This document shows, in pieces, positions 1-7,531 of a stretch of 16,684 nt of DNA; within the stretch, counting starts at the first letter, position 1, and the number at the start of each line of letters is the position of its first letter. The stretch spans positions 1-16,684 of the forward strand of contig CAUZSN010000063.1 in NCBI GenBank assembly GCA_963582345.1, read 5' to 3'. The translations under genes were made by a program, and so were the position numbers. This DNA is from CAUZSN01 sp963582345. Its GTDB lineage: Bacteria > Planctomycetota > Planctomycetia > Planctomycetales > Planctomycetaceae. The notes under the pieces were generated by a model, which did no database searches, had not been told where the DNA came from, and saw only the letters and a program-made list of their open reading frames with translations.

Positions 1-1247
1 TCCGTGCGGATGAAAAACGACCGGCCAGACACAGCAATCGACGCGAAGACTTTCCTTTCGCCTGCCAGCCGGTTTGTGGCCAGTCGTTGAAACATCATGC
101 CGGGTGACACGACCTGAGTCGTGCCTGTCGTGCTGAGAAAATAGATCCGGTCATCGGCAGACAGCGGCGAGGCATAATACTTGCGACCGACACGTTCTTT
201 CCAGTGCACTTTTCCGGTCCTGGCATCCACACAACTGACAAATCCTTTCTCATTCAGCAAATAAAGTTGATCGTTGACCAGCAACGGCGAAGGGCATAGA
301 GGGACCTGTTTTTTTAGTTCCCAAGCGACGTGTGTCTCTGTGACGTCACCCCGTCCATTCGGTCGAATCGCCAGCAATGACGCTGGCGATTCGTAACCCG
401 TGCAAACGAAGACCAGACCATGGCCAAACACAGGTCGAGGTACAATTGAATAGCCCTTGAAGCGACACCACCATAGCTCCTCGCCATTGGTCGGATCATA
501 TGCGGTGACTCGATTGGCACCTGGGCTAATCACCTGAGTGGTCGCGTTCATGTCGATCGCCAACGGTGTTGCGTACGAATGCGAGCCATCCGTCCGCTTT
601 TTCTTCCAACGGATCTGCCCGGTACTCTTATCTAGAGCAGCAATGAACTGAAAGTCGTCGATTCTCTGACGTGCGTTTTTGTCATAGAACGGCACAATGA
701 ACCCGTCACAGGCGACAATCAACACGTCGTCAACGACAATCGGCGAACTGGCCGGTCCATGATGATGATAGTACTTCAGCACTGTGGTCCAGAGAATCTT
801 ACCATTTGTCGACAGACATGCCGTTCCGTGCGAACCAAAGTGAGCGTACACGCGATTCCGCTCCAGCACGAGCGTTGGTGTGGCGTGGCTGTTTTCGAAA
901 TGAATTCTTCCCAGGCTTTCTTTTCGAAAGACAACGACATTCTGTTGCAATCGCCCGGTCTCGCGATCCAGGCATAACACTCGCAAGGTTTTGCCAACGG
1001 CGGTGGTGAGCCAAATCTGCTGACCCTGGATGACTGGGGAAGACCATCCTTTTCCGGGAACGGGGACTTTCCAAACGATGTTTGTTTTTTGATTCCAGCG
1101 CAGCGGAAGACCGCGCCCCGGTGCATGTCCTTGTCCATCAGGCCCGCGAAATTGCGGCCAGTCGAATGCCAAGACCGTGGATGTCGTCGACAGTAGCATC
1201 CAGATCAATGTAACGGGAAGAGCCAAATAACGAACGCTGATCTGCAA
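1..1247 (-). CDS. Secreted PQQ-like beta-propeller (BamB-like) repeat protein, C-terminus cut by window edge
   Basis: This is a long open minus-strand frame whose last residues lie beyond base 1. The mature part begins F-D-W-P-Q-F-R-G-P-D-G-Q-G and continues through propeller-like repeats with G-x-x-x-W strand ends (N-G-K-I-L-W, T-G-Q-I-R-W, N-G-E-E-L-W-W, T-G-K-V-H-W). This is the usual build of planctomycete PQQ_2/BamB-type proteins, which are exported and whose ligand is mostly unknown. About 415 codons are present, so only a short C-terminal piece is probably missing. I chose TTG at 1247 because it gives a normal signal peptide (M-Q-I-S-V-R-Y-L-A-L-P then a hydrophobic core ending S-T-V-L-A). 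ATG at 1199 would leave a very short leader. GTG at 1388 overlaps the truA stop as TAGTG and is also possible. A 7-base A tract at 1310-1316 may hide a frameshift to an ATG at 1366. The family call is firm; the start is not. Confidence 0.85.
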   Translation of the reverse strand, partial: MQISVRYLALPVTLIWMLLSTTSTVLAFDWPQFRGPDGQGHAPGRGLPLRWNQKTNIVWKVPVPGKGWSSPVIQGQQIWLTTAVGKTLRVLCLDRETGRLQQNVVVFRKESLGRIHFENSHATPTLVLERNRVYAHFGSHGTACLSTNGKILWTTVLKYYHHHGPASSPIVVDDVLIVACDGFIVPFYDKNARQRIDDFQFIAALDKSTGQIRWKKKRTDGSHSYATPLAIDMNATTQVISPGANRVTAYDPTNGEELWWCRFKGYSIVPRPVFGHGLVFVCTGYESPASLLAIRPNGRGDVTETHVAWELKKQVPLCPSPLLVNDQLYLLNEKGFVSCVDARTGKVHWKERVGRKYYASPLSADDRIYFLSTTGTTQVVSPGMMFQRLATNRLAGERKVFASIAVSGRSFFIRT

Positions 1248-1387
1248 ATGCTTGCGTATCGTCTGGCCGTCGATGACCTGGTCGCCGTCGTAATGTTTGA
1301 GACTAGCGATTTTTTTCTCTTGGGTCCTTCGAATTCGATTTTTGGAACAGCGAAGTGGTTTGCCATGGTGTGTGATCTTCGGTTCCA

Positions 1388-2197
1388 CTATTCGTGCTCT
1401 TTGTAAGAATAGTCGACGCTGACAAGATATAAGCCGTGAGGTGGTGCAGTTTCGCCAGCCTGTGCGCGTTCTTGGCTGTTGATGATGCGGCGCACATCAT
1501 CAGCGGTCCAAACGTGGCGTCCGACTTTCATCAGTGTTCCCACGATTGTGCGAACCATATTGTATAAGAAACCGTCGGCTACGATGTCGAGGCAGATGAA
1601 CTTTCCGTTCGGACAAGGCACTGGCGTGTCCGATACCGAGTAAAACCAAGTCGGACACAGCGAATAGCGATCGACGCTGACTTCGTTCACCGTGCGCACA
1701 CTGGTTGCCTTATTGGGAAAATGCGACTCGAAACAACGAAAGTCGTGTGTTCCTAATAAGACCTGAATGGCTTGGTGCATCGACTTCACGTCCAACTTGC
1801 CACTGAATTGGTACGCGTACTTGCGGACGAATGGATTCTTTACACGGCTGTTGTATATGACGTACCGATAATGCTTTTGCTTCGCACCGTACGTAGCATG
1901 GAACGCTGAATGGACGTCTTCTGCTTCGCGAACAATGATGTCACCGGGCAAGTGTTTTTGTAGACCGAAACGAATGCGGTCGCACGGAATCGAGGTGCCG
2001 GTTTCGAAGTTTGCCACCTGCCCCAATGCGTGCACTCCCGAATCTGTACGGCCGGCTGCCAGTAATTTCGCCGGCTCGCCGGTCAGTTTATGAATTGCCG
2101 ATTCGACGGTCGCCTGGATCGACCGGCCATTTGGCTGGACTTGCCATCCAACGTAGTCAGTACCGTCGTAAGCTAGCGTAAGGCGAATATTACGCAT
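1388..2197 (-). CDS. truA: tRNA pseudouridine(38-40) synthase TruA
   Basis: The product (269 aa, normal for the family) converts uridines 38, 39 and 40 of the tRNA anticodon stem to pseudouridine in the cytoplasm. The N-terminus I-R-L-T-L-A-Y-D-G-T-D-Y-V-G-W-Q is the typical TruA opening. The catalytic motif A-A-G-R-T-D-S-G-V-H-A places the nucleophile at Asp52. Further on, F-R-C-F-E-S (about 154-159) and G-F-L-Y-N-M-V-R (about 209-216) are conserved TruA segments. It lies 86 bases downstream of argH on the same strand. Its TAG stop overlaps a possible GTG start of the propeller gene, so co-transcription is plausible. No anomaly was seen. Confidence 0.97.
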   Translation of the reverse strand: MRNIRLTLAYDGTDYVGWQVQPNGRSIQATVESAIHKLTGEPAKLLAAGRTDSGVHALGQVANFETGTSIPCDRIRFGLQKHLPGDIIVREAEDVHSAFHATYGAKQKHYRYVIYNSRVKNPFVRKYAYQFSGKLDVKSMHQAIQVLLGTHDFRCFESHFPNKATSVRTVNEVSVDRYSLCPTWFYSVSDTPVPCPNGKFICLDIVADGFLYNMVRTIVGTLMKVGRHVWTADDVRRIINSQERAQAGETAPPHGLYLVSVDYSYKEHE

Positions 2198-2283
2198 GAA
2201 TTGCGATGTCCCGCTTCAGACGGCCAATCGCATGTCCATAGTTCGAATCACTTGCGACGAATGGGCGTTTGTCATGCAATTCA

Positions 2284-3666
2284 TCATTTCATTTTTAGCT
2301 GTTCGTGCCATCGAGCCAGTTGTCGTTTAACCGGTTCGTGGCCTCCAGAACCGGAACTGCTCAAGGCCGCAACGACATTCGTCGGACCCAGGAAGTCAAA
2401 TACGTCGGCATCGATTTGATCACACGCTTGCTGCAGTTCTTCCAACGACAGATCGGCCAGTCGGCGGTTCTTTGAGTCGCATGTCGTCACCAGTTTTCCG
2501 ACCGTATCATGCGCAGTTCTCATTGGCACACCTCGTTGAATCAGATACTCCATGAGCGTCGTCGCATCCAAGAAACCTTCGTCCAGTCGAGCGGTGATAT
2601 TGTCCGTTCGCAGTTCGCCGCTCGCAACGATTGTTGGCGCAATATCCAGGCAGGCGACAATTGTATCATAGGCATCGAACAAAGCGATTTTGTCCTCTTG
2701 CAAGTCGCGATTGTAGGCCAATGGTAGCCCTTTCAATAAGACCAGTAATTGTTGAACGCTTGCAATAACACGAGCCGATTTGCCGCGGATCAGTTCCAGC
2801 ACGTCGGGATTGCGTTTCTGTGGCATGATCGACGAGCCAGTCGTGTAGGCATCCGAAAGTCGCAAAAATCCGAATTCGGTCGAACACCAAAGAATCCACT
2901 CCTCGGCCCAATTGCTCAGATGAATGGCAATCAGCGACAGACAAAAAACGAACTCCACCAAGAAGTCTCGATCGCTGGCAACGTCTAGGCTGTTGGTCGC
3001 CACCTGGGTGAAACCCAGTGAATCCGCGGTCTGGTCACGGTCGATGGGCAACATCGTTCCCGCCAGGGCTGCAGTTCCCAACGGCGAGATGTTGACGCGT
3101 TTCAGACAATCGGACAACCGCTGTCGGTCGCGATGGAACTTTTCGCAGTAGGCCAACCAGTAGTGTGCGATTAGGACTGGCTGGGCACGCTGCAAATGTG
3201 TGTATGCAGGAATGACAACGTCTCTGTCGCCATCGGCTCGTTTGACGAATGAGCGTTGGAACTCTGCCAGTAACTCATCGACGTGCTCGATTGCGCCGCG
3301 GACATAAAGCTTCAGATCGGTCGCCACCTGATCGTTTCGGCTGCGTGCTGTGTGCAGTTTCCTTCCAACATCCCCAATTCGCTCGATTAACTCGGCTTCA
3401 ATGTGCATGTGGATGTCTTCCAGTTCGGCACGGAACGTGAATTCTCCTCGTCCGATCTGTTGGCCTATTTCATCCAAGTGTGCTACGATTTGCTCGCACT
3501 CGTTGTTGGTGATCAAACCGACGTTTGCCAGCATTCGCGCATGCGCTTGCGAGCTTCGGATTTCGACGGTGGCCAAGCGTTGATCGAAGCTGATGGATTC
3601 AGTAAACGATACCACTCGAGGATCGGTTTCACTTTCAAACCGTCCACCCCATGCTTTCGCAGCCAC
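2284..3666 (-). CDS. argH: Argininosuccinate lyase
   Basis: The enzyme cleaves argininosuccinate to arginine and fumarate, the last step of arginine synthesis, as a cytoplasmic homotetramer of the fumarase/aspartase superfamily. The frame shows K-A-W-G-G-R-F-E near the N-terminus, H-T-A-R-S-R-N-D-Q at about 105-113, T-H-L-Q at about 156-159, and the superfamily signature G-S-S-I-M-P-Q-K-R-N-P at about 277-287, which holds the catalytic Ser. I start it at GTG 3666, not the in-frame ATG at 3693. An AGGGAGGG Shine-Dalgarno sits 5 bases before the GTG, and the resulting 460-aa protein begins V-A-A-K-A-W-G-G-R-F like other ArgH proteins. The ATG would add nine residues that include this ribosome site. 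It is the first gene of a minus-strand run with truA. An inverted repeat at 3722-3744 lies just upstream. Confidence 0.97.
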   Translation of the reverse strand: MAAKAWGGRFESETDPRVVSFTESISFDQRLATVEIRSSQAHARMLANVGLITNNECEQIVAHLDEIGQQIGRGEFTFRAELEDIHMHIEAELIERIGDVGRKLHTARSRNDQVATDLKLYVRGAIEHVDELLAEFQRSFVKRADGDRDVVIPAYTHLQRAQPVLIAHYWLAYCEKFHRDRQRLSDCLKRVNISPLGTAALAGTMLPIDRDQTADSLGFTQVATNSLDVASDRDFLVEFVFCLSLIAIHLSNWAEEWILWCSTEFGFLRLSDAYTTGSSIMPQKRNPDVLELIRGKSARVIASVQQLLVLLKGLPLAYNRDLQEDKIALFDAYDTIVACLDIAPTIVASGELRTDNITARLDEGFLDATTLMEYLIQRGVPMRTAHDTVGKLVTTCDSKNRRLADLSLEELQQACDQIDADVFDFLGPTNVVAALSSSGSGGHEPVKRQLARWHEQLKMK

Positions 3667-3671
3667 GTATA

Positions 3672-3679
3672 CCCTCCCT
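3672..3679 (-). promoter_or_regulatory. Ribosome binding site of argH
   Basis: On the minus strand AGGGAGGG is followed by five bases (TATAC) and then GTG at 3666. It is an unusually strong Shine-Dalgarno for this window and decides the argH start against the ATG at 3693. Confidence 0.7.
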
Positions 3680-3693
3680 AAATTTGGCTTCAT

Positions 3694-4720
3694 TATTGAG
3701 TGAATGACGCGGTAGAGTCAGAAGGTGAGATTATTTCTCACTTTAGACGCCTCAAAATGACCGGTCAACCGGGAGTGTGGGTGAACTGAACCCCAGTTCC
3801 ATCCCACGACACCACAAGACGCAATGACGAATTTAAAAAAAATGGGCAATATGAGCAACTTGAATTGTTCGTAATGAGAATCGCGCGTCAAAATAGCCAA
3901 CATTGTTCGGAATGAGTGGTAGCCATCCATCCATTCAGTATGTACTTATGGGTTTTGTCACTTGTCTGATTTGCGGACACCCGTTGTCGTCAGTTCGTTT
4001 GCGTCTTTGCTTCCGATACAATCGGAATTTCTAATCGTAGCCGAGTCGCGGAGACCGGAGGATAAAAAACGGGCATTCGATCGTGATCAGTCCATGGTGG
4101 GCCAACCGTGTAAACGAATTGTCCCAGCACATATGCTAAACCGACTTGGTTGCACTGGCCGGGTAGAATGATAAATAGGCACCGCAGGTGGCAGAGAAAG
4201 GAGAGGTCAGCAATCGTGATCACTCCGGCCGGATGCCAGTGCTGACCAACGTACTACGAGATCTACAGTTCGATCCCCTTCATTCGGTCCGAGTACGCGG
4301 AGAACCTGACGTATCGGCACGACCTAACTATGGAGATGATGTTCGGTACGTTGCATTCGACAAGGAACCTAAAATATTCCGCGCCGATTGCGCCAGCGCA
4401 TTCGGTCGCTGTCACTCCATACCGGTATTCATGCGGCGGATATGGTGTGAATGACTTTTATATTATCTTTGCCTTTATGGGTACCGCCGCTACTAGGCCA
4501 GTTCGCGTCTCGATGAATCTGGTGTATCAATGAGATAGGCCGTCGTCATGCCAGCCACACGTCAGTTATTCGTTTCCATCCGAAGTCGTATGTCATCTGC
4601 CGGCTGGCACAGTCGTCTCTGTGTACGATGCCTTTGGTGTCCACTTGCATTCAACAGAACCGGTGACTGTACTACTCTGTACACCGACTCAATCACGAAT
4701 TTGGCCATGCGAGGTCCGAA
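3694..4720. other. About 1 kb without a convincing gene between argH and the chalcone-isomerase-like gene
   Basis: Open frames here are short (up to about 90 codons), lie on both strands, lack ribosome sites and match no family I recognise. The longest plus-strand frames are 4188-4454 and an overlapping one running from a stop at 4243-4245 to a TGA after 4530. They cover the same bases in different frames, which argues against coding. The stretch holds the argH upstream dyad and presumably the divergent promoters of argH and the gene at 4721. An 8-base inverted repeat (TGCCAGCC 4549-4556 / GGCTGGCA 4602-4609) is present but may be chance. Confidence 0.5.
3722..3744 (-). promoter_or_regulatory. 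Inverted repeat / hairpin in the argH upstream region
   Basis: AAGGTGAGA at 3722-3730 pairs with TCTCACTTT at 3736-3744: nine pairs including one G-T, with a five-base A/T spacer (31-35). It lies about 55 bases upstream of the argH GTG. It could be a protein operator (dyad) or an RNA hairpin in the argH leader. It does not clearly match the enterobacterial ARG box, so no regulator is named. Confidence 0.35.
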
Positions 4721-5287
4721 GTGATGTGCAGACAAATCTCAACCACGATAATGGCGTTTGCAATTCTCATTCAAGTCATCAGCGCCAAAGAAATCGCGGG
4801 AATTCAAATGCCGGACTCGCGTTCGATCGGCAATGTCGAATTAGTTTTGAATGGAGCTGGCATTCGGGCCAAAGCCTTCTTCAATATCTATGCTGGCGGC
4901 CTGTATCTGCGTCAAAAGATCCAGGACTCACAGTATATCATTGATGCAAATGAAACTATGTTAGTCCGATTGCACATGGTGTCGCGATTGGTCACAAGCA
5001 AGAAAATGATCGCTGCGACGAGGGACGGTTTTAAAAGGTCAACTAAGGGAAACACGGCTGCAATCCAGAAACGAATCGACCAGTTCATTGCCGTTTTTAA
5101 ACAGGGAGTCAAGAGGGACGACGTCTACGAGATAGTTTATACGTCTGTAAAAGGCACCGTTATCTATAGGAATGGCGAACGGCAGACAACCATCAAGGGA
5201 CTTGACTTCAAGCAAGCTTTATTCGGCATATGGCTGTCCGACGATCCTGTCCACGAAGGCTTAAAAAAAGGAATGCTCGGCAAGTGA
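4721..5287 (+). CDS. Secreted chalcone isomerase-like protein
   Basis: A 188-aa protein of the bacterial chalcone-isomerase-like family (Chalcone_3 type). Its first 22 residues form a signal peptide (basic start, hydrophobic A-F-A-I-L-I-Q-V-I, cleavage after I-S-A). The family core V-L-N-G-A-G-I-R plus F-F-N-I-Y-A-G-G-L-Y-L falls at about 42-63. The C-terminal F-G-I-W-L-S-D-D-P-V-H-E-G-L-K-K at 168-183 matches the usual F-x-I-W-L-G-x-x-P ending. Bacterial members are exported, lack a known flavonoid substrate, and may bind fatty-acid-like ligands; the true role is unknown. The start is GTG 4721 or the adjacent ATG 4724; a GAGGT ribosome site at 4711-4715 serves either. It stands alone on plus, facing the methyltransferase with 24 bases between stops. 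Confidence 0.88.
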   Translation: MMCRQISTTIMAFAILIQVISAKEIAGIQMPDSRSIGNVELVLNGAGIRAKAFFNIYAGGLYLRQKIQDSQYIIDANETMLVRLHMVSRLVTSKKMIAATRDGFKRSTKGNTAAIQKRIDQFIAVFKQGVKRDDVYEIVYTSVKGTVIYRNGERQTTIKGLDFKQALFGIWLSDDPVHEGLKKGMLGK

Positions 5288-5311
5288 CGGTCGTAGATTC
5301 TGATCACATAC

Positions 5312-6502
5312 CTATGTCGATTCATGCAGCCGTTGTATAAACGACTGACCCAGTGCCTTCTCCAATTCAAGCCGCTCAAGTCCGAGTAGTTGTTTAAGCT
5401 TCCGATAGGCATCCAAAGGTTCAGTCATCTGTGGCTTGCTGTCGGGTTGTCGGACAGCGCGGATCAAAGTGTTCTTCGCTGTGTGTTCCAGGTCAATGAA
5501 TTCGATTACCTGAGTCCTGTATCCAAAAATTTCCAAGGATTTGGCACGCAGTGCGTCAGTTGCGATGGCAGCCAATTGGTCTTTCAAGAATCCATGCTCA
5601 AGTACCGGCTGTAGAATTCCAGTCCGAATCTTGCCGGCCAGTTCGTGTTGGCAGCAGGGAACGGCGAGAATCACATCGCACTGCCACTGCACGGCTTTCG
5701 CAATTGCTAAGTCGGTGGCCGTATCGCAGGCGTGTAGCGACACTGCCAGATGGACCTTCGAGTTGCTACTATGGTCCGCAATATCGCCGACTTGGAATTC
5801 GAGTCCTCGACTGTCCAGTCGATCTGCGATCAACGAACATTGGCGAATCACTTCGACATTGCGGTCCAGTCCCACAATATGCACCTCGCGATTGTGGATT
5901 TCGGTCATCAAATGATGCACGGCGAAGGTCAGGTAACTTTTTCCGCAACCAAAATCGACGACATTCCACGGTCCGTCGATCGGCAAGTATTGGAGCACGT
6001 CGTCAACCAATTCTAGGAACCGGTTGATCTGCCGGAATTTTTGATACTTGGCGGATCGCACCTTGCCGGATTCTGTCATAACGCCGATTTCGACCAAGAA
6101 CGGACACGCAACATTTTCTGGAAGCAGATACTGTTTCTTACGGTTGTGTGCACAAGTCGCGATCTGTTGGGAAGCGGGACGTTTCGTCACCTTGACCGTT
6201 CCGTCACGCTTAACTCGTGCTTCGTAGTCGGCATCAATTGTGAACAGATGACAGTGCTCAAATACTTCGCCGAACTGCCCGTCGATGCACCGTATGGAGT
6301 GCTCGGCATCCAGATTCTCATGCCTTTGACAGCAGTCATGGTGTGACGTCAGTTGATACTTGTTAACGCCCCGGATCAGCACTGGGCGGAGTGTCACTTT
6401 GTCAATGCCATCAGGTGAACGCTTGCATTTCTTACTCAACACCAGCGACACACAGGTCCTACGGCGGATTGCATCAGCGAGGATCTGCATGAACTCACTC
6501 AT
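5312..6502 (-). CDS. SAM-dependent methyltransferase, Methyltransf_32 type
   Basis: A 396-aa cytoplasmic protein. The N-terminal ~130 residues form a substrate-side domain (V-T-L-R-P-V-L-I-R-G at 36-45, then Y-Q-L-T and H-E-N-L at 61-64) that ends with H-N-R-K-K-Q-Y-L-L. The C-terminal half is a class I methyltransferase: motif I V-V-D-F-G-C-G-K-S-Y-L at 181-191, the acidic turn G-L-D-R-N at 211-215, S-L-H-A-C-D-T-A-T-D at 255-264, and P-C-C-Q-H-E-L at 282-288. The L-H-A-C and P-C-C-x-H-E pair is typical of the Methyltransf_32 group (related to eukaryotic GSTCD/METTL25-like proteins). The substrate is not known and could be RNA or protein. The frame is open upstream to 6841, but ATG 6502 overlaps the TGA of the preceding gene as ATGA, and the upstream extension lies inside that gene. 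Confidence 0.88.
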   Translation of the reverse strand: MSEFMQILADAIRRRTCVSLVLSKKCKRSPDGIDKVTLRPVLIRGVNKYQLTSHHDCCQRHENLDAEHSIRCIDGQFGEVFEHCHLFTIDADYEARVKRDGTVKVTKRPASQQIATCAHNRKKQYLLPENVACPFLVEIGVMTESGKVRSAKYQKFRQINRFLELVDDVLQYLPIDGPWNVVDFGCGKSYLTFAVHHLMTEIHNREVHIVGLDRNVEVIRQCSLIADRLDSRGLEFQVGDIADHSSNSKVHLAVSLHACDTATDLAIAKAVQWQCDVILAVPCCQHELAGKIRTGILQPVLEHGFLKDQLAAIATDALRAKSLEIFGYRTQVIEFIDLEHTAKNTLIRAVRQPDSKPQMTEPLDAYRKLKQLLGLERLELEKALGQSFIQRLHEST

Positions 6503-7131
6503 TGATTTACCATCACGTGCTGCCAGGAATTTAATCCGATTAGCTCGGCCATACGGTTGTGAAAGAGCCTCGTGTCCGTTACGGGTTTCAGTTTGATTGC
6601 AGAACCGTGGATTCTGTGGATTGTCCAACTTTTCCAATTCTGTTCGACCAACTGAATCGATTTGAGTGGGACAAAAAACACACCCGGGTTTTCCAATAGG
6701 TATAGGGGCAACTGATTGCTGTCGTCTGGTGTCAAATGTTGGGGGTGTAACAGCTGGACTCGGCGAGGCGTCAGTTGTTTTAATCTTACGAACGGCAGTA
6801 CCAGCATCAAAGGAGTCCATATGATGGCTGCCAGTGACCACAGGATCGAAGATCCCATGGGACTGGCTTCGACCAATTCCGTTACGTGTTCAGGCTGGTG
6901 CGGAATGAAATAGAGTCCGTTTGTGGTCGCGTACAGCATGCCCGTATCAGGCAGTAATTTCCGTCGAATCCTGATTTCTCCCATGAGACAAGTGATGTTA
7001 CCGATCGTCAACTGCAGTTGGTCAGGTGTTGGATCGGGACGCCCCAGTTCGAGCACGTCCAAACAGTCCGGACAGCAACCGTCTTGTGGTTCCACCCAAC
7101 TGAAGCACTCGTGACACAATACAAACGACAT
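6499..7131 (-). CDS. Zinc-ribbon membrane-associated protein of unknown function
   Basis: A 210-aa protein that I do not recognise as a named family. It opens with a C-x-x-C...C-C-x-x-C cluster (Cys6, Cys9, Cys19/20, Cys23) of zinc-ribbon type. A beta-rich segment follows (about 44-77, G-M-L-Y-A-T-T-N-G-L-Y-F-I-P) that resembles the start of a GRAM/PH-like fold. One hydrophobic stretch at about 94-115 may be a membrane segment or re-entrant helix. The C-terminal part (about 150-205: F-F-V-P-L-K-S-I, then W-T-I-H-R, ending with a helix) could be the second half of the PH-like fold. Its stop overlaps the methyltransferase start by four bases, so the two are very likely translated together. That suggests a shared task, for example membrane recruitment of the methyltransferase, but this is inference. 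No ribosome site is visible before ATG 7131. Confidence 0.75.
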   Translation of the reverse strand: MSFVLCHECFSWVEPQDGCCPDCLDVLELGRPDPTPDQLQLTIGNITCLMGEIRIRRKLLPDTGMLYATTNGLYFIPHQPEHVTELVEASPMGSSILWSLAAIIWTPLMLVLPFVRLKQLTPRRVQLLHPQHLTPDDSNQLPLYLLENPGVFFVPLKSIQLVEQNWKSWTIHRIHGSAIKLKPVTDTRLFHNRMAELIGLNSWQHVMVNQ

Positions 7132-7184
7132 ATTTACAGCATCTGACGATATGGATGCGAATTCGAATTGTCCGTTCCCTTTGA

Positions 7185-7245
7185 TATAATCTTTAATGTA
7201 GTACGGCTTTCGGGTTGGAGCAACTACTGCTGTTATCGGTAGAAT
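7185..7245 (+). promoter_or_regulatory. Candidate -10 boxes upstream of the 58-aa coiled-coil gene
   Basis: A perfect TATAAT lies at 7185-7190 and a TAGAAT at 7240-7245, both pointing to the plus-strand ATG at 7255. Neither has a good -35 at 16-18 bases. If the second were used, transcription would start almost at the ATG. The 123-base gap is shared with the divergent zinc-ribbon gene. Confidence 0.25.
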
Positions 7246-7254
7246 AGACTGGTT

Positions 7255-7431
7255 ATGTCACTCAATAAAAAGCAGAAAAAACAACTGGAGATTGCCCGGA
7301 AAAAGCTAACGAAGCTAAGACAACAGCTTGCCGGAGCAAAGCGGCAGTTGGACGATCTTGACGAGGTCACGCGGCTGGAACAGCAGATCGCCTTAATCGA
7401 GGAACAGGTGAAAAAGATTCAGTCCGATTGA
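7255..7431 (+). CDS. Small coiled-coil protein, 58 aa
   Basis: ATG 7255 to TGA 7431 encodes 58 residues starting M-S-L-N-K-K-Q-K-K-Q-L. The protein is very rich in Lys, Gln, Leu, Arg and Glu, has no Pro, Trp or Cys and a single Gly (G-A-K-R near residue 27). Leucine and isoleucine spaced at three and four residues indicate a two-segment helical coiled coil or hairpin (about 5-25 and 30-56). I recall similar small proteins in planctomycetes but know no function. Codon use looks like that of neighbouring genes, and a hairpin with a T run begins 14 bases after the stop, which supports a real transcription unit. It could act as a protein- or nucleic-acid-binding helper; nothing in the sequence decides. 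Confidence 0.7.
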   Translation: MSLNKKQKKQLEIARKKLTKLRQQLAGAKRQLDDLDEVTRLEQQIALIEEQVKKIQSD

Positions 7432-7444
7432 ATCGATCGATCGT

Positions 7445-7468
7445 GCCGTAACTACAGTACGGCCTTTT
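7445..7468 (+). terminator. Rho-independent-type terminator after the small coiled-coil gene
   Basis: GCCGTA at 7445-7450 pairs perfectly with TACGGC at 7458-7463 across a seven-base loop and is followed by a short T run (CTTTT, 7464-7468). It begins 14 bases after the stop at 7431. The stem is short, so termination may be partial. Confidence 0.45.
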
Positions 7469-7531
7469 GAAGTATTCGGTTCAAATAGTTCTTTCGTCAC
7501 GTTCTCCTGGCGTACGACTGGACAAGACAAA

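Noticed and set aside
2228..2256. GTTCGAATC, which resembles a tRNA T-loop
   Set aside because: The flanking bases do not pair as a T stem and no anticodon or acceptor arm can be built around it.
4188..4533. Overlapping plus-strand frames of about 67 to 90 codons
   Set aside because: Two frames cover the same DNA, neither has a ribosome site or a recognisable domain.
4549..4609. Inverted repeat TGCCAGCC / GGCTGGCA
   Set aside because: Only eight bases with a 45-base spacer and no transposase or target duplication nearby; within chance for this length.
4668..4683. TGTAC-6-GTACA dyad upstream of the chalcone-isomerase-like gene
   Set aside because: Arms of five bases are too short to call an operator without other copies.
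6503..6841. A 113-codon upstream extension of the methyltransferase frame
   Set aside because: It lies entirely inside the zinc-ribbon gene in another frame, and its composition is not protein-like; ATG 6502 with the ATGA overlap explains the start.
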